Below, piece after piece: positions 1 through 8,685 of a stretch of DNA of 49,392 bases. The stretch comes from Hoeflea sp. GTDB taxonomy: Bacteria; Pseudomonadota; Alphaproteobacteria; Rhizobiales; Rhizobiaceae. Positions within the stretch are counted from its first letter, which is position 1, and the number at the start of each line of letters is the position of its first letter. Made by a program: the position numbers and the translations under genes. Below the pieces are notes generated by a model. That model saw only the letters and a program-made list of their open reading frames with translations, had not been told where the DNA came from and did no database searches. The DNA lies in the NCBI RefSeq assembly GCF_014359905.1, contig NZ_JACIYP010000032.1, positions 1-49,392 of the forward strand, written 5' to 3'.

Positions 1-16
1 CCTGAGCTTCCCCGGC

Positions 17-61
17 GTGCCGGATCCGTCCAGTCGGCGTCAGACTGGACGGATCCGGCAC
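17..61. repeat. Perfect 19-bp inverted repeat (strong hairpin)
   Basis: Positions 17-35 (GTGCCGGATCCGTCCAGTC) and 43-61 are exact reverse complements around a 7-nt loop. It lies about 200 nt beyond the 3' end of the minus-strand livF gene, so it could end that transcript, but neither side carries a T-run. A mobile-element end or a REP-like element is also possible. The rest of 1-259 shows no gene I can support. Confidence 0.6.
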
Positions 62-259
62 ATCTCACCGGCCGCCTGAATGACCTGACTCTCGTGCCCG
101 GAGCCACGGGCCTGCCGCCCGCTCCGGTGCCGCGGCGAACCCTGCAGGAACGCCGCGGCGCCCTGCTTCTTCCTGGATTGTTGATTGCGGGACAGCATCG
201 GCGGTCAGCCTGCTGACGCAGGGTCCGCAGCGCCGGCATGGCGCCTGGCCGAACGGCGA

Positions 260-955
260 TCAGCCGAGATAGGCTTCGAGCACTTCCGGGTTTTCGCGCA
301 AGGCCTGCGGGCTTCCCTCGACGACGATCTCGCCGCGCTTGATGACATAGCCATAGTCGCAGACCGACAGCGCGATTGCCGCGTTCTGCTCCACCACGAG
401 GATCGTCTGGCCCTGCTTGTTCAGCGCCACGATCGCTTCGAAAACGATGTCGACGATGGAGGGAGCGAGTCCCATCGACGGCTCGTCAAGCAGCAGCATC
501 TGCGGCTCGGTCATCAGCGCCCGGCCGATCGCCAGCATCTGCTGTTCGCCGCCGCTGAGCAGGCCCGATGGCTGGGTCCGCCGTTCCTTGAGCCGCGGAA
601 ACAGATCGAACACGCGCGAAAGCGTGTCTCCGGTTCCCTTGCGGCCGGAGAACCGGCTGAGCAGCAGGTTTTCCTCGACCGTCAGGGGAGCAACGACCAT
701 CCGGCCTTCCGGCACAAGCGCCAGTCCCGCCCTGACCACATTGTGCAGCGCGAGCTTGGAGATGTTCCTGCCGTCCAGCATGACGCTTCCGCCGATCGGG
801 CGATGCAGGCCCGCGATGCTGCGAAGCGTCGTGGATTTGCCCGCGCCATTCGAGCCCAGCATGACGCTGAGCGACCCGGACGCCACCGTCAGGTTGATGC
901 CCTGGACAGCGCGAATGGCGCCGTAGCTGGCAGTAAGATCAGTGACCGAGAGCAT
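260..955 (-). CDS. livF: LIV-type ABC transporter ATP-binding protein (LivF-like)
   Basis: 231 aa, the usual length for LivF, one of two nucleotide-binding subunits of hydrophobic-amino-acid (HAAT) importers. It hydrolyses ATP on the cytoplasmic face of the permease. Visible motifs are Walker A GSNGAGKST near residue 35, signature LLSGGEQQM near 133, and Walker B LLLDEPSMGL near 155. It is the last gene of a five-gene operon running from 4721 to 260 and overlaps livG by 17 nt, so the two are probably translationally coupled. Many LIV-type systems carry aromatic acids, amides or other solutes rather than leucine, so the symbol denotes the subunit class, not the substrate. Confidence 0.9.
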   Translation of the reverse strand: MLSVTDLTASYGAIRAVQGINLTVASGSLSVMLGSNGAGKSTTLRSIAGLHRPIGGSVMLDGRNISKLALHNVVRAGLALVPEGRMVVAPLTVEENLLLSRFSGRKGTGDTLSRVFDLFPRLKERRTQPSGLLSGGEQQMLAIGRALMTEPQMLLLDEPSMGLAPSIVDIVFEAIVALNKQGQTILVVEQNAAIALSVCDYGYVIKRGEIVVEGSPQALRENPEVLEAYLG

Positions 956-1745
956 CGCGCTTCTTTCCGAAATAGGCAGTCTGGACGTCGGGATTGTCGA
1001 TACAGGCTCTCGGCGTTCCCTCGGCCAGCAATTGTCCGAAATTGATGACGGTGCAGGTTTCGCAGAACTCGGTCACCAGGCTGATATTGTGTTCGACCAT
1101 CAGGATGGTCAGGCCGCTGTCGCGCAGTTCATGCACGAGCTTGCCGATGTCGCTCGCCTCGGCGTGGTTCATGCCCGCCGTTGGTTCGTCAAGCAACAGA
1201 AGCTTGGGGTCGGACCCAAGCGCCCGGGCGATCTCGATGCGCCGCTGCTCGCCATAGGACAGGGTTTCCGCCAGCTCGCCGGCGCGATCGGCCATGCCGA
1301 CGCGCTCGAGAAGATGCATCGCGCTCTCGCGTGACGCCTTCCATTTCCGGCGTGCATCCGCGGTGCCGAGAAAGGAGGCGAACAGGCTGGTCCCCCGCCC
1401 CAGATAACAACCGGTCAGCACCTGCTCGAGAACCGACATGCCACTGAACAGCCGCACATTCTGGTAGGTCCGGCTGATGCCGAGGCTCGCGATCTGATGC
1501 GGCTCGAGCGGATCGGTGCGCTGGCCCTCAAACAGGATCTCGCCGCTCGAAACATCGAACAGGCCGGTGATCAGGTTGATCACCGTGGTCTTGCCGGCGC
1601 CATTCGGGCCGATGAGGCCATGCACGGTGCCCCTGGTGACCGTCATCGACAGGTTGTTGACCGCGGTGACGCCGCCAAACTGTTTGACCACGTTCCTGAG
1701 TTCGTGAAGCACGGTGCCTTGAGGACCGGTCATTGGCTTAGTCAT
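939..1745 (-). CDS. livG: LIV-type ABC transporter ATP-binding protein (LivG-like)
   Basis: 268 aa from the ATG at 1745. The frame is open further upstream, but this ATG overlaps the livM stop by 8 nt and gives the family's normal length; a second ATG lies four codons downstream. Motifs are Walker A GPNGAGKTT, a signature of the LivG form LSYGEQRR, and Walker B LLLDEPTAGMN. LivG pairs with LivF beneath the LivH/LivM permease dimer. The closing segment (VEHNISLV, then INFGQLLAEGTP) is typical of the LivG clade. The substrate cannot be read from this subunit; the neighbouring IclR regulator and flavoprotein suggest an organic acid or aromatic compound. Confidence 0.9.
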   Translation of the reverse strand: MTKPMTGPQGTVLHELRNVVKQFGGVTAVNNLSMTVTRGTVHGLIGPNGAGKTTVINLITGLFDVSSGEILFEGQRTDPLEPHQIASLGISRTYQNVRLFSGMSVLEQVLTGCYLGRGTSLFASFLGTADARRKWKASRESAMHLLERVGMADRAGELAETLSYGEQRRIEIARALGSDPKLLLLDEPTAGMNHAEASDIGKLVHELRDSGLTILMVEHNISLVTEFCETCTVINFGQLLAEGTPRACIDNPDVQTAYFGKKRDALGH

Positions 1746-2667
1746 GGGCTTGCCCTGCCGTGGTGCGGGGTTGCTTGTGGGCGATATCGAATTCCACCTG
1801 CGCCGCTTGCTGACGCTGGCGCGCGGCCTTGCGCAATCCGCGCGCGCGCGGATCAATCAGCCCGCGCGGCAGATAGATCATGATCACCAGCAGAACCACG
1901 CCCTTGGCGATATCCTGGATTTCGGGCAGGATGGCCTGGGTGATGGTGGGCAGCGCGGTGAACACGAAGGCGCCAACGATCGGGCCGAACCAGAAGAACG
2001 AGCCGCCGAGCACCGTCGAGGCGATCATGGTGAAGGCCACGCCCAGATAGAATGTATCCGCCGAAATATATTGCAATGTCGTGGCCAGCGCCGCACCTGC
2101 AAGGCCACCCACCACGCCACTGATCAGAAAGGCGATCATCTGGATCTGGCGGCTGCTTACGCCCATTGTCGAGGCGGCGGCGGCATCCTCGCGCACAGCG
2201 CGGATGGCGAGCCCGTACCAGGATTTGTGCAGCCTGAAAAACACCAGCGAGACGATGGCAAGCAGGATCGCGAGTTCGAGCACCGAGGCCCGCACCGGCA
2301 CCACCATGCCCATCACCCCACCGGTCAGGGACGGGGTGTTGAGCACCACCACCCGGGAGATCAGGATCAGCGCCAGGCTGGCGAGCGCCATCCAGTGGGT
2401 TTCGAGCTTGAGGAAGATGGCGGCGATGATAGCCGAAGCAAGCCCGCCGAACACGCCTGCGATGATGACGGCCAGCCAGAACGGCAGGCCGAAGGTTCCC
2501 ATCATCTGCGCGGCCGTAAAGCCGCCGACGGCCGCAAATACCACGGTGGTAAAGCTCAATATCCCGGCTGAAAGCACGGAATACATGCTCAGGGCAAACA
2601 GGGAGTTGACCAGGCCGAAGGCCAGGGTTGCCGAATAGGCGTACCAGAAGTCGAGAATCCTCTCCAT
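1738..2667 (-). CDS. livM: LIV-type ABC transporter permease (LivM-like)
   Basis: 309 aa, strongly hydrophobic, with about eight or nine membrane segments. It is one of two permease subunits of the importer. The family's cytoplasmic coupling region is visible as SWYGLAIRAVREDAAAASTM near residues 150-170, where the permease contacts the ATPases. The C-terminus (LPRGLIDPRARGL) is typical of LivM. It overlaps livG by 8 nt and lies 4 nt downstream of livH, so it belongs to one transcript. Nothing indicates the substrate. Confidence 0.9.
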   Translation of the reverse strand: MERILDFWYAYSATLAFGLVNSLFALSMYSVLSAGILSFTTVVFAAVGGFTAAQMMGTFGLPFWLAVIIAGVFGGLASAIIAAIFLKLETHWMALASLALILISRVVVLNTPSLTGGVMGMVVPVRASVLELAILLAIVSLVFFRLHKSWYGLAIRAVREDAAAASTMGVSSRQIQMIAFLISGVVGGLAGAALATTLQYISADTFYLGVAFTMIASTVLGGSFFWFGPIVGAFVFTALPTITQAILPEIQDIAKGVVLLVIMIYLPRGLIDPRARGLRKAARQRQQAAQVEFDIAHKQPRTTAGQAHD

Positions 2668-2671
2668 CGGG

Positions 2672-3559
2672 TCAGGCCCTCATGAAGTCACGGCTGCCGA
2701 ACAGTCCGCGCGGCCGTGCGACCAGGAAAGTGAGCAGCAGAATATATGTGAATCCATCACGGTAGGTGGTGGACAGATACTGGGCCACAAAGACTTCGCA
2801 GATCCCGAGGATGATGCCCGCGATGACAGTGCCGCGCACATCGTCGAAGCCTCCGACGACAACGGCGGCAAAGCCCTTGAGCAACAGACCCTCACCCAGC
2901 ATGTAGGAGATGTTCGAGGTGGCGGCGCCACCCAGGACGCCGGCAAGACCCGACGTCGCACCGGCGAGAAAGGCGGTCAGCAGGATCACGATCCGGGGAT
3001 TGACGCCGCTCAGCGCCGCCGCTTCGGCATTCCAGCCAACGGCGCGCATCGCGGCACCAATCCTGGTCTTCTGGATCAGCAGATAAATCCCGCCGCCGCA
3101 GATCAGCGTCGAAGCAATGATGATGACCTGCATCTGCGGCACTCGGATCAGGCCGAAATCGACCATGCCGGACGGAAAGCTCGACGACGGGAAGGCCCAA
3201 CTCTGGTGGTTGGTGGCCATTCCCGCCAGGCTGTCGAGAATGATGAGAAAGGCGATGCTGGTGATCAATGCCCCCAGCATCCCTGTCTTGCGTCCCCTGA
3301 GAGGCTGGAAACCGATCTGGTCGACGGCGATGGCGATGAGACCACCTCCGAGAACACCGATTCCGACTGCGAGCGGAAACGGAACGCCGAAATATTCGAC
3401 GCTGAAATATCCGAGGATTGCCGCCCAGCTTGCATAGGCGCCATGGGCGACATTGAGCACGCCGAGCGTCGCAAAGACGAGCCCGAAGCCAATGCCGAAC
3501 AGGGCATAGAGCGACCCAAGGGAAATCCCGTTCACCAACTGCTCAAGGAACAGGGTCAT
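2672..3559 (-). CDS. livH: LIV-type ABC transporter permease (LivH-like)
   Basis: 295 aa from the ATG at 3559 (MTLFLEQLVNGISLG), the typical LivH opening; an upstream extension is possible but adds a non-family leader. About eight membrane segments. The GLVFATLGVLNVAHGA stretch near residue 25 and IGAAMRAVGWNAEAAALSG near residue 180 are hallmarks of the LivH permease and its ATPase-coupling loop. The gene starts 1 nt beyond the stop of the binding-protein gene, so unlike the second LIV operon here there is no intervening hairpin. It forms the membrane channel with LivM. Confidence 0.9.
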   Translation of the reverse strand: MTLFLEQLVNGISLGSLYALFGIGFGLVFATLGVLNVAHGAYASWAAILGYFSVEYFGVPFPLAVGIGVLGGGLIAIAVDQIGFQPLRGRKTGMLGALITSIAFLIILDSLAGMATNHQSWAFPSSSFPSGMVDFGLIRVPQMQVIIIASTLICGGGIYLLIQKTRIGAAMRAVGWNAEAAALSGVNPRIVILLTAFLAGATSGLAGVLGGAATSNISYMLGEGLLLKGFAAVVVGGFDDVRGTVIAGIILGICEVFVAQYLSTTYRDGFTYILLLTFLVARPRGLFGSRDFMRA

Positions 3560-3560
3560 G

Positions 3561-4721
3561 TTATGGCTTCTCCCACAGCTTGACTTCACCGTCCTTGGTC
3601 CAGTTGACGATCAGCGTGTTGGGCGTACGGGCCTGACCGTTCTCCATCGGCTGGCCGCCATAGGGATTGACCGAGATATCGGTGGTGCCCCACATGGCCT
3701 TCGCCAGATCCTGACGCGTGGGCTTGCCATCGAGCGACTTCAGTCCCTGGGCGATGAACTGGATCGCCATGTAGCCCTGGGCCGCATAGACATCCGGCAA
3801 TGCGCCATATTCAGCCTGGTAGGCTTCGATGAAGGCAACTGCGGCTTCACTGTCGGATACGCCCGGCTGGAAAGACAGCGCGAAAGGGATCCCGGCAATG
3901 GTGTCGCCGGACTTCTTGAAGACCGCCGGCGGCGAAAGCACTTCCGAGGTGACAATGGTGCCCTCGTAACCGCGCTGGCGAAGCGCCGTAATGATGCCGA
4001 TCGTCGGCTGCTGCGTCGTCATGACGACAATCAGATCCGGATCCGTGGCGAGGCCCTGGGTGGCGGGGCCGGTGAAATCCGTATCCGCGGTCAGCGTGGT
4101 GATTTCGGCCACCGTTTCGGCGCCCGACTTCTCGATGACGTCCTTCATCGCCATGGCGCGCGCCATGAAGATATCATTGTCGCCGGCAAGGTAATAGGCA
4201 ACCTTCTGGGGCTTGAGTTCCGTCGCAATGCGCTCGGACATCGCCACCTCCTGCGGGCCGGGCAAGGCCACGACGGAGGTCACATAAGGCTCCTGCGGCA
4301 GCGACTCGCGGGTCGCGCCGTAAATGACGAGCGGCACTTCGTTGCTCATGGCGATCGGGCCCACCGCAGCAGCGATCGCGCTGAGAATGCAGCAGGTGGT
4401 GGCGAGAATATTGCGGTCGGACCCGAACTGGGTCATGGCCTGAACGGCACGGGCGGCATCGGAACCGCTGTCCTTGATATCGAGGACCAGTGTGACGCCC
4501 TCGCCCGCCAGACCCTTGCTGTTGATTTCGGCCACGGCAATGTCAGCGCCCTGATGGTAGGACTGGCCGGCGGAGGCGATCGGGCCGCTGTCATCGGATA
4601 TCATGCCGATGCGATATTCGCCCGCGTCCGGATCCGCATAGGCGGGCGCGGCAAAGCCGAGCGCAAGCGCCATATAGCCAGCGGACAATAGTGCCCGCTT
4701 ACTGGTTTCTAGCATGTTCAT
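3561..4721 (-). CDS. LIV-type ABC transporter periplasmic substrate-binding protein
   Basis: 386 aa from the ATG at 4721, preceded by GGGAGG at 5-nt spacing; a second ATG follows two codons later. A Sec signal peptide is visible (MNMLETSKRALL, hydrophobic core, cleavage near AYA-DPD at about residue 27). The mature part opens with YRIGMISDDSGPIASAGQSYHQGADIAVAEIN, the type I fold of LivJ/LivK-like proteins. It contains a CC pair near residue 115. It should capture the solute in the periplasm and pass it to LivHM. The ligand is unknown; adjacent FAD-oxidase and IclR genes make an aromatic or small organic acid as likely as an amino acid. Confidence 0.88.
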   Translation of the reverse strand: MNMLETSKRALLSAGYMALALGFAAPAYADPDAGEYRIGMISDDSGPIASAGQSYHQGADIAVAEINSKGLAGEGVTLVLDIKDSGSDAARAVQAMTQFGSDRNILATTCCILSAIAAAVGPIAMSNEVPLVIYGATRESLPQEPYVTSVVALPGPQEVAMSERIATELKPQKVAYYLAGDNDIFMARAMAMKDVIEKSGAETVAEITTLTADTDFTGPATQGLATDPDLIVVMTTQQPTIGIITALRQRGYEGTIVTSEVLSPPAVFKKSGDTIAGIPFALSFQPGVSDSEAAVAFIEAYQAEYGALPDVYAAQGYMAIQFIAQGLKSLDGKPTRQDLAKAMWGTTDISVNPYGGQPMENGQARTPNTLIVNWTKDGEVKLWEKP

Positions 4722-4909
4722 TGTGACCTCCCAAGGTGCTGAGCAAATCGTTCCAGGAGGAAGTCTGTCATGAACGGCCTGCGGGACCAGCCTAGCCAAT
4801 CCCCGCCAACCAACATTGAAGTCCCCTCCCGAAGCCTCCCGTGCATGCTGATGCAATGCCGAACCAGACTAGGCGGGCGCGGCCCAATAAGTCAAGCCAC
4901 AAAATATGG

Positions 4910-4923
4910 TTCATCTAGTGAAA
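4910..4923 (-). promoter_or_regulatory. Candidate IclR operator upstream of the liv operon
   Basis: On the minus strand the site reads TTTCACTAGATGAA and is followed by CCATATTTTG. A nearly matching block, TTTCACTAGGCGAAA followed by TTATATTTG, lies at 5851-5865 upstream of the flavoprotein. Each has TTTCA and GAA half-sites around CTAG. The gap 4722-4952 between the binding protein and the IclR gene holds this site and presumably the liv promoter. Confidence 0.5.
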
Positions 4924-4952
4924 CGGTCGGCGATCCTGCCGCTGCGGCCGGA

Positions 4953-5759
4953 TCACGTCTCAATGCCCGCGCGCACCGCTTCCGCCGCCGCCTGCAACCG
5001 CTGCAAGAAAACCGGCTTTCCCCGCTCCACCATCTGGGGCGTCAGCCCCGCCATGCTGACGCAGCATGTAATCTGCCCCTCCGCGTCGAAGACCGGCACA
5101 GCCAGCGCGGTGATTCCGACGGCCACATCGTCGATCGCGCACTCCCAGCCGCGCTTGCGGATCGTGCGGAGCTGCTTCCGAAGCACCTCCGGATCCGTAA
5201 TCGACTTGGCATTGAGCTTCTCCAGCGGCCCGGACAGGATCCGCTCGATGACCTCATCGGGCTGGTAGGCCAGGAACACCTTCGGAGCGCCGCCGCAATT
5301 GAGCGGCAAGGTTCCGCCGATCGCCCACCAGTGCACCTCGATGCCACGCATATCGTGGACGCGGTCCAGGCAGACGGCGCTGTCGTCCTGAAACACCGAA
5401 ATGAAGGCCGTCACGCCCAGTTCATTGGCCAGTTGCAGGAGAATCGGCTGGGCGATCGCACGCAGGTCGCGGGTGTCCTCGACATTTGCCGCCAATCTTC
5501 GGATCGCGGCGCCCAGCCGGTAATGCTGCGTGACGGGGTCCTGGCTGATGAACTCGCTGTGCATCAGGGTCAGCAGCAGCCGGCGCGTCGTGCCCTTGTC
5601 GAGCCGCGTCGCGGCGCTGACCTGGGCCAGCGATTGCAGGCCCTTGCCAGCGAAGGAATTGAGCACGGCCAGCGCACGCGTCACGGCCCGGACATTCTGC
5701 ACGGCCGCCACTTTGTTGTCTGCATCTTCCACCACGGTCACTTCGCTCCCCGATTGCAT
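4953..5759 (-). CDS. IclR-family transcriptional regulator
   Basis: 268 aa from the ATG at 5759; GTG codons at 5741 and 5735 behind GGGGAG are alternative starts. The N-terminal winged helix-turn-helix is visible (RALAVLNSFAGKGLQSLAQVSAATRLDKGTTRRLLLTLMHSEFI, about residues 24-68). The C-terminal effector domain follows, with family landmarks YRLGAAIRRLA, the AFISVFQDDSAVCLDRV region, and ITALAVPVFDAEGQITCCVSMAG. IclR proteins sense small carbon compounds. It lies between the liv operon (same strand, downstream) and the divergent FAD oxidase, and matching motifs sit on both promoter sides, so it probably controls both. Confidence 0.85.
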   Translation of the reverse strand: MQSGSEVTVVEDADNKVAAVQNVRAVTRALAVLNSFAGKGLQSLAQVSAATRLDKGTTRRLLLTLMHSEFISQDPVTQHYRLGAAIRRLAANVEDTRDLRAIAQPILLQLANELGVTAFISVFQDDSAVCLDRVHDMRGIEVHWWAIGGTLPLNCGGAPKVFLAYQPDEVIERILSGPLEKLNAKSITDPEVLRKQLRTIRKRGWECAIDDVAVGITALAVPVFDAEGQITCCVSMAGLTPQMVERGKPVFLQRLQAAAEAVRAGIET

Positions 5760-5848
5760 TCCGTCAGGCCATTGGCGTGACTGCAAGACTGATACCCGAT
5801 CAGCCAGAATTGGCCAAGATGCCGCCACGCCGAGGCAGCATAGCCAAA

Positions 5849-5867
5849 AATTTCACTAGGCGAAATT
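5849..5867 (+). promoter_or_regulatory. Candidate IclR operator, AATTTC-N7-GAAATT
   Basis: Perfect 6-bp inverted repeat with a 7-nt spacer (ACTAGGC) in the divergent iclR/oxidase intergenic region, about 75 nt upstream of the oxidase start. The core TTTCACTAG is repeated at 4915-4923 upstream of the liv operon. IclR-family operators are often short palindromes of this type; assignment to this IclR protein is inference from position. Confidence 0.5.
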
Positions 5868-5942
5868 ATATTTGCCTGTTGACATGCCTGGGGTGGCAGG
5901 ATTTCTTGACCGTTGATTGAACGCATTGGAGGAGCTCAGCGC

Positions 5943-7550
5943 ATGTCGATCAGTGAACACATCCGGGCGGACGACCATATGGCGCTCGAGACGCTCAAGC
6001 AGGCGCTGGGCGACGACCTGGTCCGCCACGATCTCGAAACCCGCACCTATTACGCCAACGACGTCTTCTGGCAGCCCGGGATCGCGCCGCTGGCGGTGCT
6101 GCTGCCGACGACGGCGGCCGAGATTGCGCTTGCCGTGCGCACGGCGACCGGGTGCGGACTGTCGGTGGTGCCGCGCGGCGGCGGCATGTCCTACACCAAG
6201 GGCTATATTCCCGACCGGGCGGATTCGGTGATCGTCGACACCCGCAAGGTCAACGCCATCATCGAGGTCAATGCAGCCGACCGTTACGTGACGGTGGAAG
6301 CGGGCGCCACCTGGGAACAGGTCAACGCCGCCCTGGAAGGCACCGGCTTGCGAACCGGCTATTGGGGCCCGCTGTCGGGCATCAACGCCACCGTCGGCGG
6401 CGCGCTGTCGCAAAACAGCGCGTTCTTCGGCTCGGCGCTGAACGGCACCGTTGCCGACAGCGTGCTCGGCGTCACTGTCGTGCTCGCCGACGGGCGAATG
6501 GTCACCACCGGGTCGGGCTCCCGCAAGGCCGCCAAGCCGTTTACCCGGTACGGCGGACCGGATCTCACCGGCATTTTCCTGGGCGACAACGGGGCCTTCG
6601 GCATCAAGGTCTCGGCCACACTCAGCCTCTGGCCCAGGCCCGAGGAAATCGAATTCCTCTCCTTCGGCTTTTCCAGGTTCGGCGACATGGCGCTGGTTCA
6701 GGCGAAGATGGCCGAAACCCGGCTGGTCTCCGAAGGCTTCGGCATCGACAAGACCAAGGTCGAGCATTCGGCCAGCGTCAACAAGCTCTCAGACGGGCTG
6801 CAGGCGCTCGGCAATGTCGCCACGTCCGCCAAATCGCTGATCTCGGGCGTCAAGCAGGCCATGAATGTGGCAACCTCCGGCACCGCTTTTCTGCGCGACC
6901 ATGCTTTCACCCTGCACATCGTCACAGAGGCGCGATCGGCGGTGGAGCTGAAGGACAATGTCGCGAAGCTCCGCGCCATCGGCAAGACCACCGGCGTCGA
7001 ACTGCCCAACAGCGTGCCCAAGGTGATGCGCTCCAAGCCGTTCGGCCCGGTGCGCGGCATGCTCGGACGCAACGGCGAGCGCTGGGTGCCGATCCATGCG
7101 GTCTTCCCGCTGAGTGAAGCGGTCAGGGTCACGGAAGCCAATGACGCGTTTTTCCAGGATGAAGCCGAGTTCCTCGACCGCAACGGCATTGTCTATTCGG
7201 TGATGACCATGACGGTGGGCAACGAGTTCTTCATCGAGCCGGCCTTCTACTGGATGGACGAGATCACGCCGCTGCACGCCAAAAGCGTCGGCGAGGCGAC
7301 CGTGGCGCCGTGGATGGACCGGCCCGCCAACAGCGCCGCGCGCCAGGCCGTGGCCGAATTGCGGCGGCGGACGCAGGAGCTCTACGCCTCGATGGGGGGC
7401 GTCAGCTGGCAGGTGGCGGGCGACTATCCGTTCCGCGAGATGATGGATCCCGACAGCTACGCCCTCATCGAGGCCGTCAAGGGAGCGCTCGACCCCGAGC
7501 GGTTGATGAACCCCGGCATGCTTGGCCTTGCGACAGTCCCAAGACGCTGA
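5943..7550 (+). CDS. FAD-binding (PCMH-type) oxidoreductase
   Basis: 535 aa from the ATG at 5943, preceded by GGAGGAG. The N-terminal half is a PCMH-type FAD domain: PRGGGMSYTKGY near residue 77, the GVTVVLADGRMVTTG strand, and GDNGAFGIKVSATLSLWPRP near 215. The C-terminal FAD-linked oxidase cap ends with DPERLMNPGMLGL, typical of GlcD, D-2-hydroxyacid dehydrogenase and vanillyl-alcohol-oxidase relatives. It probably oxidises a 2-hydroxy acid or a phenolic side chain; the sequence does not decide. It is divergent from the IclR gene, and the shared motif suggests co-regulation with the liv importer. No signal peptide, so cytoplasmic or membrane-peripheral. Confidence 0.8.
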   Translation: MSISEHIRADDHMALETLKQALGDDLVRHDLETRTYYANDVFWQPGIAPLAVLLPTTAAEIALAVRTATGCGLSVVPRGGGMSYTKGYIPDRADSVIVDTRKVNAIIEVNAADRYVTVEAGATWEQVNAALEGTGLRTGYWGPLSGINATVGGALSQNSAFFGSALNGTVADSVLGVTVVLADGRMVTTGSGSRKAAKPFTRYGGPDLTGIFLGDNGAFGIKVSATLSLWPRPEEIEFLSFGFSRFGDMALVQAKMAETRLVSEGFGIDKTKVEHSASVNKLSDGLQALGNVATSAKSLISGVKQAMNVATSGTAFLRDHAFTLHIVTEARSAVELKDNVAKLRAIGKTTGVELPNSVPKVMRSKPFGPVRGMLGRNGERWVPIHAVFPLSEAVRVTEANDAFFQDEAEFLDRNGIVYSVMTMTVGNEFFIEPAFYWMDEITPLHAKSVGEATVAPWMDRPANSAARQAVAELRRRTQELYASMGGVSWQVAGDYPFREMMDPDSYALIEAVKGALDPERLMNPGMLGLATVPRR

Positions 7551-7559
7551 CCAGCGTCG

Positions 7560-7594
7560 ATTGGCGCGCCAGACAGATGAGCTGGCGCGCCAAT
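7560..7594. terminator. Bidirectional terminator-like hairpin
   Basis: A perfect 13-bp stem (7560-7572 with 7582-7594) around a 9-nt loop lies between convergent genes: the oxidase ends at 7550 and the kinase at 7634. There is no clear T-run on either side, so termination could be Rho-assisted, but position and stem strength fit a shared terminator. Confidence 0.65.
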
Positions 7595-7633
7595 TCCGGT
7601 CTCAGGACATTCAGTCGAGCCCTGTACGCGCCG

Positions 7634-8680
7634 TCACCAGTTGCGCTGGCCGCCGATGATTTCCCGCGCGCGCACCGCAAGCCGGGCGGCCATCGGCCCG
7701 AGATTTTCGGCGTCGGCGGCAGCGGCGTTTCCGAGCCGGGCGCGATCGGCCACGCCCACGAAAATCACCGCAAAACGAAACAGCGCAAAGACCACATGGA
7801 ACGGCTCAAGACGCCCGCCCGAGGCCGAGTGGCTGAAATAGCGGTCGACGAACTCGGACTGCGTTGGGATACCGGACGCCGCCGGATCAGCATCCAGGAT
7901 GCCGCCATATTCCGCTGACGCCGTGTGCCAGGGAATGCAGCAATAGCCGAGATCGGCCAGCGGATGGCCGAGCGTCGCCAGTTCCCAGTCGAGAATGCCG
8001 ATCACGTCGGCGCGGTCGGGATGGAAGATCAGGTTGCCGAGCCGGTAGTCGCCATGGGCGATGGCAATGCTGCCATCGTCAGCGGGCATGTTGTCCCGCA
8101 GCCAATCGCCAACCTCGGCGAGATGCGGGATTTCTTCACCGGTCGACTGCTCCAGTTGGCCTGCCCATCGCGCGATCTGCCGCTCGAAATAATTGCCGGG
8201 ACGGCCGAAACCCTCAAGCCCGACGGCGGACGGATCAACCGCATGGAGCTTGGCCATCGTGTCGGCCATGGCCATGTAGATGGCGCGCCGCTCCGCCGGG
8301 AGCATGCCGGGCAGCGCGGAATCGTGAAACACCCGGCCCTCCAGCCGCTCCATCAGATAGAAGGGCGTGCCAAGGACGGTTGCGTCCTCTTCATAGAGCA
8401 GCGGGACCGGCACCGGCACATCGGTCCCGGCCAGCGCCGCAAGCACCCGGTGCTCGCGGTCAACCGCATGGGCGCCGCGCAGGATCGGGCCGTTGGGCTG
8501 CTTGCGCAGCACCATCCGGCGCTCGCCCCAGGTGACGAAATAGGTCGGGTTGGATTGCCCGCCGGAGATGCGCTGCAGCGACAAGGCTGCCGCACCGAAA
8601 CGCGCGGCCAGATAGGTTTCGAGCGCTGAAACCTCAAAGTCGACCGGGCCGTCGATCACGCTTTCAGGTGTATCCTGCAC
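7634..8680 (-). CDS. Aminoglycoside-phosphotransferase-like kinase (ACAD10/11-N / LvaA type)
   Basis: 348 aa from a GTG at 8680, 5 nt after the acyl-CoA dehydrogenase stop and behind GGAAGG. The frame is open upstream, but that part lies inside the dehydrogenase gene. Domain landmarks are ISGGQSNPTYFV (nucleotide loop), VLRKQPNG (ATP-binding Lys), the catalytic loop HGDYRLGN near residue 210, and metal-binding ILDWE near 228. This is the APH subfamily fused to acyl-CoA dehydrogenase in vertebrate ACAD10/11 and separate in Pseudomonas LvaA, which phosphorylates 4-hydroxyacyl-CoA. A role in hydroxyacyl-CoA catabolism is much more likely than antibiotic resistance. Confidence 0.85.
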   Translation of the reverse strand: MQDTPESVIDGPVDFEVSALETYLAARFGAAALSLQRISGGQSNPTYFVTWGERRMVLRKQPNGPILRGAHAVDREHRVLAALAGTDVPVPVPLLYEEDATVLGTPFYLMERLEGRVFHDSALPGMLPAERRAIYMAMADTMAKLHAVDPSAVGLEGFGRPGNYFERQIARWAGQLEQSTGEEIPHLAEVGDWLRDNMPADDGSIAIAHGDYRLGNLIFHPDRADVIGILDWELATLGHPLADLGYCCIPWHTASAEYGGILDADPAASGIPTQSEFVDRYFSHSASGGRLEPFHVVFALFRFAVIFVGVADRARLGNAAAADAENLGPMAARLAVRAREIIGGQRNW

Positions 8681-8685
8681 CGCGG

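Noticed and set aside
3558..4691. 377-codon plus-strand frame opposite the first LIV binding protein
   Set aside because: Mirror of codon bias; the minus-strand gene has a signal peptide, ribosome site and family motifs.
7634..8680. Aminoglycoside resistance gene
   Set aside because: Although of APH fold, its sequence and its linkage to an acyl-CoA dehydrogenase place it with the ACAD10/11-LvaA kinases, not with antibiotic kinases.
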